Below, one piece after another: positions 1 through 12,500 of a stretch of 21,504 nucleotides of DNA. The stretch is from Apostichopus leukothele (Eukaryota; Echinodermata; Holothuroidea; Aspidochirotida; Stichopodidae). Location of the stretch: contig JAAAKB020125313.1 of assembly GCA_010014835.2 (NCBI GenBank), positions 1-21,504 of the forward strand. Reading direction: 5' to 3'. How positions within the stretch are numbered: the first letter of the stretch is position 1; the number at the start of each line of letters is the position of its first letter. The position numbers and the translations under genes were made by a program. The notes beneath the pieces were generated by a model. It worked only from the letters and a program-made list of their open reading frames with translations, was not told the DNA's origin and ran no database searches.

Positions 1-402
1 TCCGCGCCAACCTGTGGTGGCGCTCCGCTTAGTTAGTGTCGAAAGCGCCTCTACAGACCATTCTCGCCCCCCCCCCGACCAATACCCCTAGCTCCGCCAC
101 TGCCGTGCAACTGCACAGCACAAATCCTGCGCAGTCTGGCTGCAGCCTCCCCCTCCACCATTCATTTCCCAGCATCCTTTGTTTGAAACATTACCATTTG
201 ACCTCCTTTCTGAGTTGATGCTATGTCATGAGAAGAATTTACAAATTCCATAAATGACAATAAAAAGTGTGAGAGTAATCTTGAGTATGATTATATATAT
301 CCACTCATCTAAAGCAAAATGACTAGTAAAGAGATAGGATAAACATGTAGATACAGTAGAATGTGACTGTCACTTTATGCTTCTTTCTTTTCTTTGCGAC
401 AG
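1..402. other. Upstream sequence or intron before the first recognised exon
   Basis: No convincing coding exon was found here. The first ~200 bases are more GC-rich than the rest and contain a C10 tract at 67-76. A pyrimidine-rich stretch at about 378-400 ending in AG at 401-402 is the acceptor of exon 1. The short in-frame extension upstream of 403 is the polypyrimidine tract read as hydrophobic residues and lacks an ATG, so it is not taken as a signal peptide. The true first exon is probably upstream of the window. Confidence 0.5.
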
Positions 403-561
403 ACCTTCATACAGCAAGTTGTCATTACCAAGGCAGTGAGATTGGCACATTTGTCCATGAAGATTCCACTCAGCTAGTAGCCATAGGAACCATCTATGCT
501 GTGGATAAGTCTCGGATCTTCATAAAATCATTCACTTTTGATGGAAACCAATTTGGCAGAG
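403..561 (+). CDS. Exon 1: first half of DM13 domain 1
   Basis: The exon encodes residues 1-53 and is in phase 1 at both ends (159 bases). It carries the N-terminal DM13 strand pattern: [11 protein letters not shown], then [20 protein letters not shown]. This corresponds to the Skeletor-type G-x-V-Y-x-V-D ... I-x-I-x-x-F-x-x-D-G core. The acceptor is TTTGCGACAG and the donor is GAG|GTTAGA. The split codon with exon 2 gives Asp54. It is the first exon in view, and the preceding exon must end after one codon base. Confidence 0.88.
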
Positions 562-3500
562 GTTAGAAAAATTTGAAGCTATTCTTGCATCGAAAGTAAC
601 TCCCAAACTGTTCATTTCATGATTGTTACATAATTTGTTATAATTTATTCATTTTAAACTAATTACAGAAACAACCAAGAACTGCAAGCTACTAACTTTA
701 CAGTATGCAAACATTGTAACATTCTAATGTTTTTCTACATGGTATTGTACGTCGACCTTTATATGTCAGTCCATAAGCAGGACATTTAATATCCCTGTAT
801 GACACATCCCACATGCACTGACTGTTTGCACAGATATATATCCATGTACTAGTAGTTTGTAATTTCTGATTTATGATGAAACTGTGATTTCATAAGCCCA
901 CATGTACATTCCAATGATGCAATTTACCATTGAGCATATTCTGAGCTGTCATGATCAGAATTAACATTTCTGTCTTAATTGCAGTAGTCAGTACATGAGG
1001 TTGCTGTGACAGCTGTTGGTTTACAGCTGAGACTAGAAAATTTACTACTTTTTTTAATTATTGGCATAATTTCTGAAGGATTCTGAATTCAGATTAAACA
1101 TTGTGTTAACTACCTTGGGGACTTAATTGTTCTTTAATAGATGTCCATTTTTTCGCCGGTCGCTCAGATGCAACAGGAGTGATTATTCCCGATGAAATGG
1201 GAACGTGAGTGCAGGGTTATGTTTTCTTAAAGAATGGTGGTGGTTTCAAATGGTGAAATGTTTCGAGGTATATAGCAAAATAGCAGGCATACATGTGCAA
1301 CCAGTTGAGTGTCATTTTGCTTCAGTTCTTAAGCTTCAGCATTTAAACAACAAACTTGACCAAGTGCCAAGTATTTTAATGATCTTGAGCAACATTTGGA
1401 TGCTCATATATATGTGTGCAACCAAGAACACCTTTGGTCAACTTACAGATCTAATTATATAGTTAATAGTAGTTACTGTGTCAACAATAGCACTGGTGGT
1501 GGTATATATCTGTACAGGACCCTGTACATTACGTTCTGCTTGCCTTAAAATGCTTCAGGATTTCCCAGAGGCATGAAACTATATATGTCTAATTCAAAGA
1601 TTCTCTATCAGCTTTCATTTTTTTTTTGGGGGGGGGGGCATTTGAATTGGAAAAAAATGATAATTGCTTTATACTCTCATACTTTATAGGGAGAAATACT
1701 GTACTTGCTAACTGTTCAAATGGTTATCTGATTTCCTCAGAACAAGTTAACTGTTCTCTCTTTCTTTTCTTTGCTTTGCGTTGCATTGTCTTCACTTGGT
1801 GACTGGGCTTCACTGAAAAACATCAAATGGTTCTCTAAGTTTGGTCCTTCTGGTACTTATTCTTTCTTGTCAGATATCTTTGCTCTAGCAAGTTTTTGTT
1901 TTGTTGTTTCCTTTTCAATACAGTTGTGATGGCGTACTTGTATGTATGTACGTGTGACCCCTGCTTGCAAATTTAAGGAAAGCTCAAGAAGAGCAATTGG
2001 ATGAATCTTAAATATTGTGTGTAGATGTTTAGTGGAGTTCATTTTCGATCATCAGATGTCAAAGTTCTAAAACTGTGTGTATATATATATATAGCAATGG
2101 TCTGATGATCGCTCACCGTGTGAAAGTCTGAATAACACAGTGTTCCACTAATCTAAAAGTCTCAACCTGTATATATATGTATATTTTAATATGCTTCGCA
2201 TTAAGGAGGGAAATTTGAATAGATAGGTCTCAAAGTTTTTGAAACCTTACATGACGTAGATAAAGCGTATTGCTTTCAAAGGTTAAGTTCAAAGGTTATT
2301 GAAAGACAGTGGCAGAGGTCACAATGATGAAATCTTATAAACTTCATGAATATTTCAAGTAGAGGAACTTGGAATAAGTCTTGGACAGATCTCATTTGTG
2401 GTCTTTAAATGCCTCAGATACGGTAGGGTATAGATGAAGTCTGCTGTTAAAGTAGAGGTCAATATGTCCACAGAGAAAGTAGAAACTTTGAAAACATGAT
2501 ATCCCGAAAATGGATACTTGGTTGCATTGATCTCACATCTATTGTAATGGTATGGCTGAGGTCAAATGTCACTTTAATACACCATATGTTAAAGCCAGCT
2601 CAAATCTTGTAACCTTTTATGTCAAGACTAGAAACGTGGAATACTATGTTTATGTAGATGTTTGATATAAAGTAGATGTACTTAGTGAAATTGAAAGGTC
2701 TTTTGATGTCATGTCAGGTCAAACATGCCACACCTTGTTAACACACATGCGTATCTTCAGAAGTCAATGATTTAAGGTATTCTGATCCCTATATAATCCA
2801 ACTCACAATATATCATCAAAGCATGTACTTTACATGTAGCTTTGTATGTGATATTACACATGACCAGACATGTCTTCTGATAGATCATTAACTTTGAATG
2901 AAAAAAAGTCAGCTTTAGTTGTGTAGATGGCTTCTTACAAAGCCCCAATTTTTGATTATACACATCTGATAATACTAACCTTCTGTATGGTTTTTGATAT
3001 AGTATATATACCATTTAACTGGTAACCATAAATCGTTGGATACATATATGCAACTGAGAAAGGTGTAGATGCCATTTAAGGTCATCAGTATTGCCTCAAA
3101 TAGTGTAGCCTTCTTAAAGTTGCTAGAAGTTATCAAAAATTCTTTCCTGGAGGCTCTATTTTTCTGAAGTTACCCAGACAATAAAGCCGCCTTGGTTTAA
3201 TTAGACAGTCAGTAAATGTGTCAGCTAGTTAACCAAACTGCTTTGAGGCTGGAAGTTTAATGCCTCAGTATTGTTATCAGGATCTTAAAAGGTCTTCAAA
3301 ATGTTTGCGTCCGTTTGGAAAAATTTACGTCCCTACATTCCTCCATGAAAACATGCACTTCCAAATACCTCTACAGGAATGCACAATACTTAGTTATAAT
3401 GACCCCTGACAAAACATTGGCTTGTGCAAAATGGAAGCCTGTAGTGATAGGTCTATAATGTGCAAGAAAAAAAAACGAAAAAAGCTGTAAATAGTATACA

Positions 3501-6500
3501 ACAACAAACTTACTGTCAAATTCTGAAACGGGAAAGATTGCCGCAGATTAGTTACCATATATGCTAGCCTAGGCATCATGCAGTGCACATTGCTGTAAGG
3601 CTGCAATGCTATAATGGCTATACTTTTGACGAAGTATATAGTTTACACTCACAAAATATTTGACAGAAGCATGTGGGGAATGGGACCGCAAAAATTTAGT
3701 TTGTGATGAAGAAATTACTGTGGTGTGAATGCACCATTTGAAAATGCGCCCTTTAATACCACTGCCCTAACAGTTTACCTGCCTCGGGCATTTGAATAGG
3801 CTCTCGCAGTAGATCGGGGGATTTTGAGCTGAGGAAGTGACTTTCCCATGCTCGTTCCCTTTGCTAGGCTTGGCGAATTGATTGCATAACACACAGGCTA
3901 ATGTTCCAGACCAATAACCTTGAAAGGTGCAGAAGTGGCCAGTGGCGAAAAATGAATGGCAGTCTTCCTAAAGGGCGGATTTTCAAATGCATTTTACTTA
4001 AGCAGCTCTCAATGCGTAGAGAAAAAAAACATTGTGTAAGATAATTCTTTTCGGTATCAGAGATGCTATAGCTTCCCAGGCAGTTCATAAATAGTCCCAA
4101 GTCATAACATTTGTCATCAAAATAATGGTTCAAATATATGCATGATATTCTTAGAAACAATTCAACTACAACTTCGTACCATGAGCACTTCGAAATATGT
4201 GTTAACAAAACCTAACGTTGTGATATTTGAGTGCACACATTTCCCTATCCACAGGGGACAGTAACATCACAAATAGTTGCATACAGATGCAAGAATGTCT
4301 GCAGACAATTGTAAAAGGACTATAAGCCAATCAAATCACAGGAAATTTGGAAAGGCATCGTTTACTATTTGCAGCATGAAAATCTTTGTAATGGGAGTAT
4401 TGTTATAATTCTCTCTACTTTGCGGTTGATTGTACATTGAAGATTAAGTTGTTTACAAACAAATTCAATCATCTGTACAAAGGATTGGGGGAAATTTTTG
4501 TTCTTTGAAGTAGTTGTGTGTTTTTTAAAAGAAAGAAAGAAATAAGAAAAGAAAGATATTTATTCCAAAAATTGTTTGTTATACTTTGCATAGGCCTAGT
4601 TGTGAGTGGGTGTACTTGGGGTTTCTTGCCCCCCCCCAAAAAAAGCTTGCATCCGCAGGTTTTGCATCACTGGCTAAAAAAGTGCGTCCCAGACGCAACA
4701 TCTTCAGTTTGTAACGATGCTGTGCCTGTTGAAATCTGAGCATCAGTGACCATTTTTTGACTTGCTAGCACATTTGGGGACAATACTGATCTGGTCGACC
4801 CGAATATTCTTACAAATTTTGTGATATTACACCAAAATCGATCTGAAACCATTCCCCCCTACCCCTTCCCCTCATCATCTTTGTAATCCTGACCTTTTAA
4901 AATATTTGTCTGTGTTTACTTTATACAGAACAGCAAGCTTAGGCATGTACTTTCAACATGATGTGCTGTTGGTTCTTCCATCCGGCAAGGAGATTGCAAA
5001 CTTTTCTTGGATAGCCATCTGGGATGTTTTGTATGAGGCATGTAATACATTTAGTTATTTCTGAATAAAAACATAAAAAAAACTTTGGGCATTATTATTA
5101 CCATAAGTGTAAAATATGATGTCATTAAAGTCCATTGGAAACTTCAAATGTTGGTATTGATCAATTACCAGTTTGTTTAACTGTGAAAGGGGGTCAACAT
5201 CAAAATCATCAATATTCAGGCTGTCAAATGTCATTCACTTTGTTTGACTTTTAATTTGCACACAGAGCCAGTGTTTTAAATCCAGCTACTGTAGACTTGT
5301 TGTTAAACTTTTAACATATAAAACGTGGTTTGGCAGTGCCCCCTTAGTATAACGACTAGCATACCAAGTTGTCTGCCTATTTTGTGTTTATTTATTTACA
5401 CCCAACTCAACTACTATGCGCATTATTATACAGTTCTTGAATCAATGTATGATTGCCTGAATTCTCTCAGGCTATTTGGTTCCAACCCAGTGCCCATCTG
5501 AAAAGTTTAACAAAGCATTAAATATGAAAAGGCAGCATACAGCACCTAGTAATAGCCTCAAAGGGAATCTTTCACAAAATATGAAAGAACTGAAGATGAA
5601 TAGTGACTTTGAGGAGTAGATTGGTTCAATGCCTGTGTGTACACAACAAGAGTACTAGATTATGGCATCATAAAAAGGATGATCACTAGACCGTGAAACC
5701 TTACATTACTTGAATTCCAAGTCCAATCCTGCACCTCTTGCAGACTTTGATGTTTACAGGACACAAATATTTTCCCTGCAGCTGCTGCAAAATCTGCTGC
5801 AGCAATGCTGAAATCAATATCAAACAAAAGAGATTTATCAGTGCAGACCAGCAATGCCTATTGTAAGAAAGATTAGTGACTTTTGTAAACTGCAAAGTGC
5901 AAAATATTACATGCTATGCAGCCTGGCTGTAGCCTTCTCTGCGTTATTCTTAGAGCCAGAGCCATCCACGACAATCTTATACTTTATCCGGTTGGGCTTC
6001 TCATATATATATTCATGCCTCGCATATTTGAGGTAATGAAGATTATGGTGTTTGATCGTCAAAGCATGTAAATGCGAACTGAATGTACTTGAATAGCTAT
6101 CAATAAACTGTTGATCAGGATGCATGTTTCTTGCAGGTGCATTATGGGTATGTTAACATCTCCTGCCAGTTCAAGCCTCCAGATAGACGAGAGCTTGGAG
6201 ACTTTTCCTTCACAAAGCTTGGTTACAAGTTTCATGTGGATAATGTAGTCATCGAAAATATCAAACAAGTCACCTTCATCGGTGTTGTCTATGATCATTG
6301 GAAGTCAGGTTTGTACACCTAAATAAAGATGTATGCAACAAAATGTGTATGTAATAAAAAATAACTCCACATTAAAACACCTATTCAATCACTACGATTA
6401 CCCTGCAAGTATTATATACTTAGAATGTTTATGCTCCATGATTTCATGTGTTTTTTTTGTTATCTAGGTGTGGCTAATTCATCTTTTTCAAAAGGATATA

Positions 6501-9500
6501 TTAATTTGATCTCTCTCTTGTGTAATTACAACGAGCGACGGTGGGCCTGACTTGAAGTACAGTGTTTGAATACTGCTCACAGCATACTTCTTATTCTGAT
6601 TTTGAAATTAATAACCTAACCAGAACTTGCCCGAGTTTGGAGAAAAAAAATGCACTTTTTCAAAAATTAGAAGTGAAAAATCCCCCCCCCCCCAAAAAAA
6701 AATGAAAAGATACTTTTTGGTTTAATTTTTTTTTTGAGATTCAAAAGTGACCTTTCATGGAGAACTTATGTAATCTTTAATTAGAAAATGCCTTTTTGTT
6801 GCAAAATAAATAATAAAAAAATTGTAATTACAAAGAATTATTATGGTTAAAGACAATCTCTGAATTTGTACTATTACAGAATGCACAGAGGGTTCAGTTG
6901 TCAGGAGTCATTTAGAGGTGATGTTGTGGTTTGCTTCCTTAATTCAAAGTCACATGTCCCACTGTGTTTGAAGTTTCTGTCCCCTCAAAATGAACCATTT
7001 CTTCTGGCACGTCTGGTTAAGTAGGGAATGTTCTGATCATGTTAAAACAGAATGATTGTAGCAGTTACTTTTTTTTTGCATTATTCTTACAGGATTCTCA
7101 ATTTATGCAGGTAGTGGAAGTCCAGAGTCAACTGAATGGAAGATAGAGCTGTTAAATAAAGATGAGTAAGTAATGGAATTCAAATTAATTTCACATTTAG
7201 GCTGCATATAACCGTCACAAAGGAGAGCCTTTCCTTTGGATATTTTTCTAGCAGGGATATAGATCACTGGGTGAAGTCATTCCTTTGTGGTCTCAAGGAG
7301 GGCAGGAGAATATTGGTGAGATAAAATTTGAGTTCAAATGGTTGTTTTCATTATTAACTTACCCCAAGACTCTACAGACCTAATTGTTCATTTTAAAATG
7401 TTTTTCTCTGTTGTAATTAACATATTAACTCATCTTTTTTTTCAGAGATTCAAAACTTTCATTCAAGCCAGGTGTTAACCTTACCATGACATTACCTGAT
7501 GATTTAACAGTCTTTGGTATTGATTTCATTGGTGTCTGGGTTCAGCCAGAAGTTGGCAAAAACTTTAACGTCATCACCATTACAGATCAAGATAGGGAGA
7601 ACTTACCTCCCTACTTTCCAAATGCTACAGAGGTAACTTTTAAAATGCTTGTGAACTTAAATGTAACACCGTCATTCCTACCAACGTATCAGATGCAACA
7701 GAGGTAACTTTAAAACTGCTTATGAACTTAAGTGTAACACTGTCATTCCTACCAATGTATCAGATGCCACAGAGGTAACTTTAGAACTGCTTACGACCTT
7801 ATGTGTAACACCGTCGTTGCTACCAATGTATCAGATGCAACAGAGGTAACTGTTAAAGTGCTTATGAACTCAAATATAACACCGTCGTTGCTACCAATGT
7901 ATCAGTTGCCACAGAGGTAACTTTAGAACTGCTTATGAACTTAAGTGTAACACCGTCATTCCTACCCACGTATCAGATGCCACAGAGGTAACTTCAGATT
8001 AACCTTAGATTACCTTTATATGGAACTTTATGTCCTGCTTAATACTGAAATCTAAATGGGTTATGATTCACTGCTTCTTTCTTACCTTGAAATGTTGCAC
8101 CATTTTCTGTCAAGAGTAAGGTCACGGGTAAGGTGAAACGATTCAAATGGAAAATATCAAGACTCTAGTGGTGTGTGTCTTTTATATGAGTAGCTTTATT
8201 CAAATCCTCGTAACCAGGGGCAAAAACCCTGAAACAAAACGTAAAATGTATGCATTGTATAAACAAATATTTCACACAAACATGAATTACTTCGGCAATA
8301 GGAAACATATCAAACATGCATTGATCTCGCTGTATGATCCCATATATTTTACACCTTTTTAACACTCATCACCTATTTACAATATACCCTCCCTGTACAG
8401 ACATTCGATACAAACAAACCTCTCATAAATATATCTTTATCAGTCTTTTCAACCTTTCAACATATTCCGGCCTCACTTTACTCAAATAAGGAAAAAGAAT
8501 ACGACTAACTATTTGCGTTCCTCTACTGCAAAGTAAAGCCAACGATCCTAATAGTGAAATACTGCGGGCTAACGTCGCCCAACGGACATCGTGTCCAACT
8601 GCAACGAGTAACTGCTGTGGTGCACCCAACACACCTTGCACCAAGTAGTACAAAATACGAATATCACGCCCTGACCTGCTCACCCGGCCTATTCATACTG
8701 ATCCTTTACCTGCATTTTATGCAAGTAATATAAACAAAGACTTACACAAATTCAATTGATGCCCGTGGAGCAATCAGTGAATCAAACAAAGCATACTAGA
8801 ATGTCGAATGTTACTAATGCGAACTCAGTGAGCAAAACGAAAAACAAAAGAATATTTATTGGTAAATTTATACAGCTGCACGATAGTCGTTAGACTTGTG
8901 TCAAGCATACTCGTGACAATACATACCAGAGTTCTAATTGGTAACTTTAAGTTAAGCTGTTTGTTTACCTTGAAATTTACACCATTTCCTATCAAAATAG
9001 GGTTTAAATTTGAATGTTACACCTTCACATTTTCGTTCATGATATGAAGAACTTTCTTCCCAATATATGCCAGATGTCACAAAGGTAATTGTTTACCTGC
9101 ATATTACTGTCTATTTAGACTATTTCTCCACTATACAAAACTGCTACTTACCTTGAACTTCCACCACAAAGCAAGGTAGAGAGAACTTTCTGATCTTACA
9201 GTTGGAGCTAACAACAGCAAACATGCAATATGCAACATATGGTCTCACATTTTGTCACAAATGGACAGTATGGACAAGTTATCACAAAATTAATGTAAGC
9301 TTCCTAGAAATTGTGGCAACATATTGAAGATGTTTTGGGTACATTAAACTCTGAAAGTTTTAGACATGGCTTAAAAAGTAAATACATAAACAAAAACATA
9401 GAACATAAATAGAAGGCTGGGGGAAATCCAAAGTTTCAGTAACTTGCTCGGTACAGTTTGCGTGTAAAGTATCTGAGGAGAAAGAGAGAGTCCACAGCAA

Positions 9501-12500
9501 TAGTAAAAGATGCAACCATGCAGCTGATGTAAAGGACATGACGTAATTTTGTCTTTTCTTAGACCAAACGTTGTGAAGTCTTGCTTGATGACATGTACCA
9601 AGTATCATGGCAACTTGATAAACCCAACAACCAGATCACATTGGAGTTGAGCGGGAGGGTTGCTTCGAATGAGTACATGGCTTTTGGGATCAGCGGATCA
9701 GAAACGACGACTCAGATGGTTGGATCAGATGTAACAGTCGTGTGGATTGATCCTAGTACCAATAAACCCCAAGCTGAGGACTATCATATGAGTGCCATTA
9801 CACAGGTAAGGTCAATATGAATGGTCAGCGTAGCATGCGGTCAGTTTTTCACATTAAGAGGAGGGACAACAGAATTCTGCTTAGCATGTGGCTTCACATT
9901 AAGAAGAAGGACAACAGAATTCTGCTCAATTTATATTTGGTAGCATATTCCATTATGTAGCTTCAGCTCAGTCAAAGATTGCCAATTCCGGCTGTAAAAA
10001 AAATCAACGTCTATTTTACACTCCAAGAAAAGAAGCTATTTGGAGGTACGTTCTTAACCATTGATACAAAATGCACTTACGTGTTAATTCTAAGTACATT
10101 TTTTATTGCAATTATGAGTAACTTCCTTTCAATTTATGAGTTATTCATGTATATCATTTCTAGTGCTGATAGACTTCTTCTTTCTAGTGCGTCGTCAACA
10201 GCGGTTTGGGAGCATGTCCAGATACGTTTTCTTCGGAGGGCAGCAATGACGTACACTTGGTTGGAGCAGTGATCAAGCATGGCGTTACAACGATTACAGT
10301 AGAGCGCCCTCTGTCTTCGGGTGAGAACACTCATTTACCTATAAATGAAGTTTCACGTACCCTGCATATATTTACTCTATGAAAAAAGATGTATTGTGTT
10401 TGTAAGTGGTTCTTACTTCTGAAAATACAGGTATTATATATAAGGTTTGAACTTTCCAAAAATACAGGTATTATGTACAGGGTTCACACTTTTGTTTGTC
10501 AGTTTTTGGGAGACCAGAAGGAATTGAGGTGTTAGTAGGTAAATGGAAGCTCAAACTCATGTTCAGGAGACATGAACGCTGAAAGATTACCAGTAAGGAT
10601 AGACTAGATATTAGATTTTAGAATTTGCAACAGCAGCACAGCAAAAGGGGATTGACTGTATGGCAGTGGTGGAGGCAGCTGTCTTTTTTAAATAATGAAT
10701 TGAACAATTTCATTAAAAAGTTTAGATCAAATCATATAGTTCTTTGTCTAAAAATAAACACTTTCCGCCTACCAGATCACAGGTGAAAGTGTGTACAGAA
10801 TGGTAGTGTACAGTAGTTAGGCTGATAGATTTGAATACTATGTAATACATAGATAGCTGCACTAGTAGACTTGCTTGTTGCCAAGTTTGAATTGTCAAAT
10901 TGCAAACACTGTGTTTGGTAACCACAAAATTGTTGATCTATACAGCGTTATCAGAAACTTCCAGGATTGCTACAGTGAAACAGCAAACACCAGATCTGTA
11001 TTGTGAAGCACATGTTATGATTTATTTCCATTCATTCACCAACATTACACAGTAAAGGTTAATAGATGCATGTTGTAAGGGATATTTTCTCCACGCTTAG
11101 TAGACTTCAGATCCCTTGAAATTCCAACGGAATCTGACCTTAACCACTGGTAAAATCACATCTTTGAAGGATAAAATCAAACCACAGCTCAGAACCAGAC
11201 AGATGATCATTATCATATTGTTTGAAAGAATACTTATGGTCTTGGCATTGTCAAGTCAATTTGCACCATCATACATTTAGTTAGTGAAAATGGCTTTTGG
11301 AATTTGCATGAATCTGCACTTTTGTTTGACCCTCTACAAGTAACCAGCGTTTGCACAACTTCACATAATCATTGGTATTTTCTTCACGTTTCACCAGATG
11401 ATCCTCTGGATAAACCGATCCCGACAGATGAACAGGTCTACACATTTTGGTCTCTTGGTCCCATAAATAATGTTGGCTTGGTCGCTCATCACCATCACAG
11501 TGCAGCTGGTAAATACATAGCCTCAAAAAGTTAATGTTGAAACATTTAATTGTGATATTACTGTTTCAATAATAAAGTGTGGTTATATAAACCATTGTAA
11601 TTTTTTTTACTATTTGCTTGTTTCGATTTTTCTAACTCGTAGTTGATGGAATCAAAATCAGATGAAATCTTTACCTGGGTAATACAAATCATTGTAAATG
11701 TTCATAGTACAGCGGATCCAAATTTGATGAATATTCAGAGTTTGCTACGTGTGTAGGTTACAGATCATCGCAGATAAATCTGTAGAGAATGGTGTGTCAG
11801 TTGATGACAAATTATTGCAGCATAGCATAGAGCCTTAATTGTATTGAGTCATGTTTACATTCTCAGGTCAGTATAAACAAAGTAAGAAGTAGTGAAAAAC
11901 CGAGTCATCAGACATCTTATGTATATATGGAGCTTGTGTAGTGTTCATCCAATGATCACTTTGGGGAGAAGTATCGTTGAAATTTTACACTTATTACCCT
12001 TTCTTGCCGTAATCTCTTCTTAACATCTCTTTTGTACATGGTATGTTAAAATCACATGCTTATTGTCAGGTGGCCTAAGTTGCCGTATTTCTAAAAGTAT
12101 TATACTAATAATATACGATAAATATATAGGAAAATTCTGTTTCTCAAGTTGACTTCACTGTAAACTGCATTGTTGGTTTGCTTTTAATAGTAATATCTTA
12201 ATGAAGTCGTAAATAAGACATAATTTCATTAAACATTGCTGAACATTTTTCATCTTCTAGGAGATTTAGAAATCAATTTTGGAACTTCAGGAAGGTCTTT
12301 CTGCACTGAGTTTTTAGCACTGGACAAGGATGAGAAGGATAGTACATCAACAAAAAATCACTCTCCCATGTTGTATGATACATCCTCCTTCACAGGTAAA
12401 AAATAATAAAGAAAGACATCAGCTTGTAAATAATTGTAACACTGCATATGAATAGTACTAATGAAATACATGACTGGTCAGGCCTGCCCATAGAAAAACA

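Larger units (their letters stand above)
1205..4928 (+). other. Intron 2 (longest intron)
   Basis: A 3,724-base GT-AG intron in phase 2. It contains a T10-G11 junction tract (1618-1638), a short TA microsatellite near 2080-2092, an AGGTC-rich degenerate repeat region (about 2200-3150) and a C9-A7 junction tract (4629-4644). An antisense open frame of 114 codons lies at 3864-4208; it has no recognisable domain and no ATG at its start. No additional exon is required, because exon 2 joins exon 3 without a gap in the DM13 alignment. Confidence 0.75.
7633..9562 (+). other. Intron 6
   Basis: This 1,930-base GT-AG intron is in phase 0. It starts inside a 71-bp tandem repeat (7633-7987) and carries an unrecognised antisense open frame (8423-8683). 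Related TTACCTTGAA segments lie at 8082, 8964 and 9148. A diverged donor-like copy of the tandem unit lies around 9068-9090. Confidence 0.8.

Noticed and set aside
36-218. 60-codon open frame at the left edge as a possible first exon
   Set aside because: It starts at GTG, is rich in low-complexity Pro/Ser/Thr from a C-rich tract, has no signal-peptide character and ends in a stop with no suitable donor to exon 1.
363-402. Hydrophobic extension just upstream of exon 1 as a signal peptide
   Set aside because: It has no ATG and is the translated polypyrimidine tract of the acceptor; the AG at 401-402 is a good splice site.
3864-4208. 114-codon antisense open frame in intron 2
   Set aside because: It starts at TTG, shows no domain, repeat or codon signature, and similar lengths can arise by chance in 3.7 kb of intron.
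9360-9608. Two overlapping antisense frames across the start of exon 7
   Set aside because: They overlap the well-supported DOMON exon on the other strand and show no domain features of their own.
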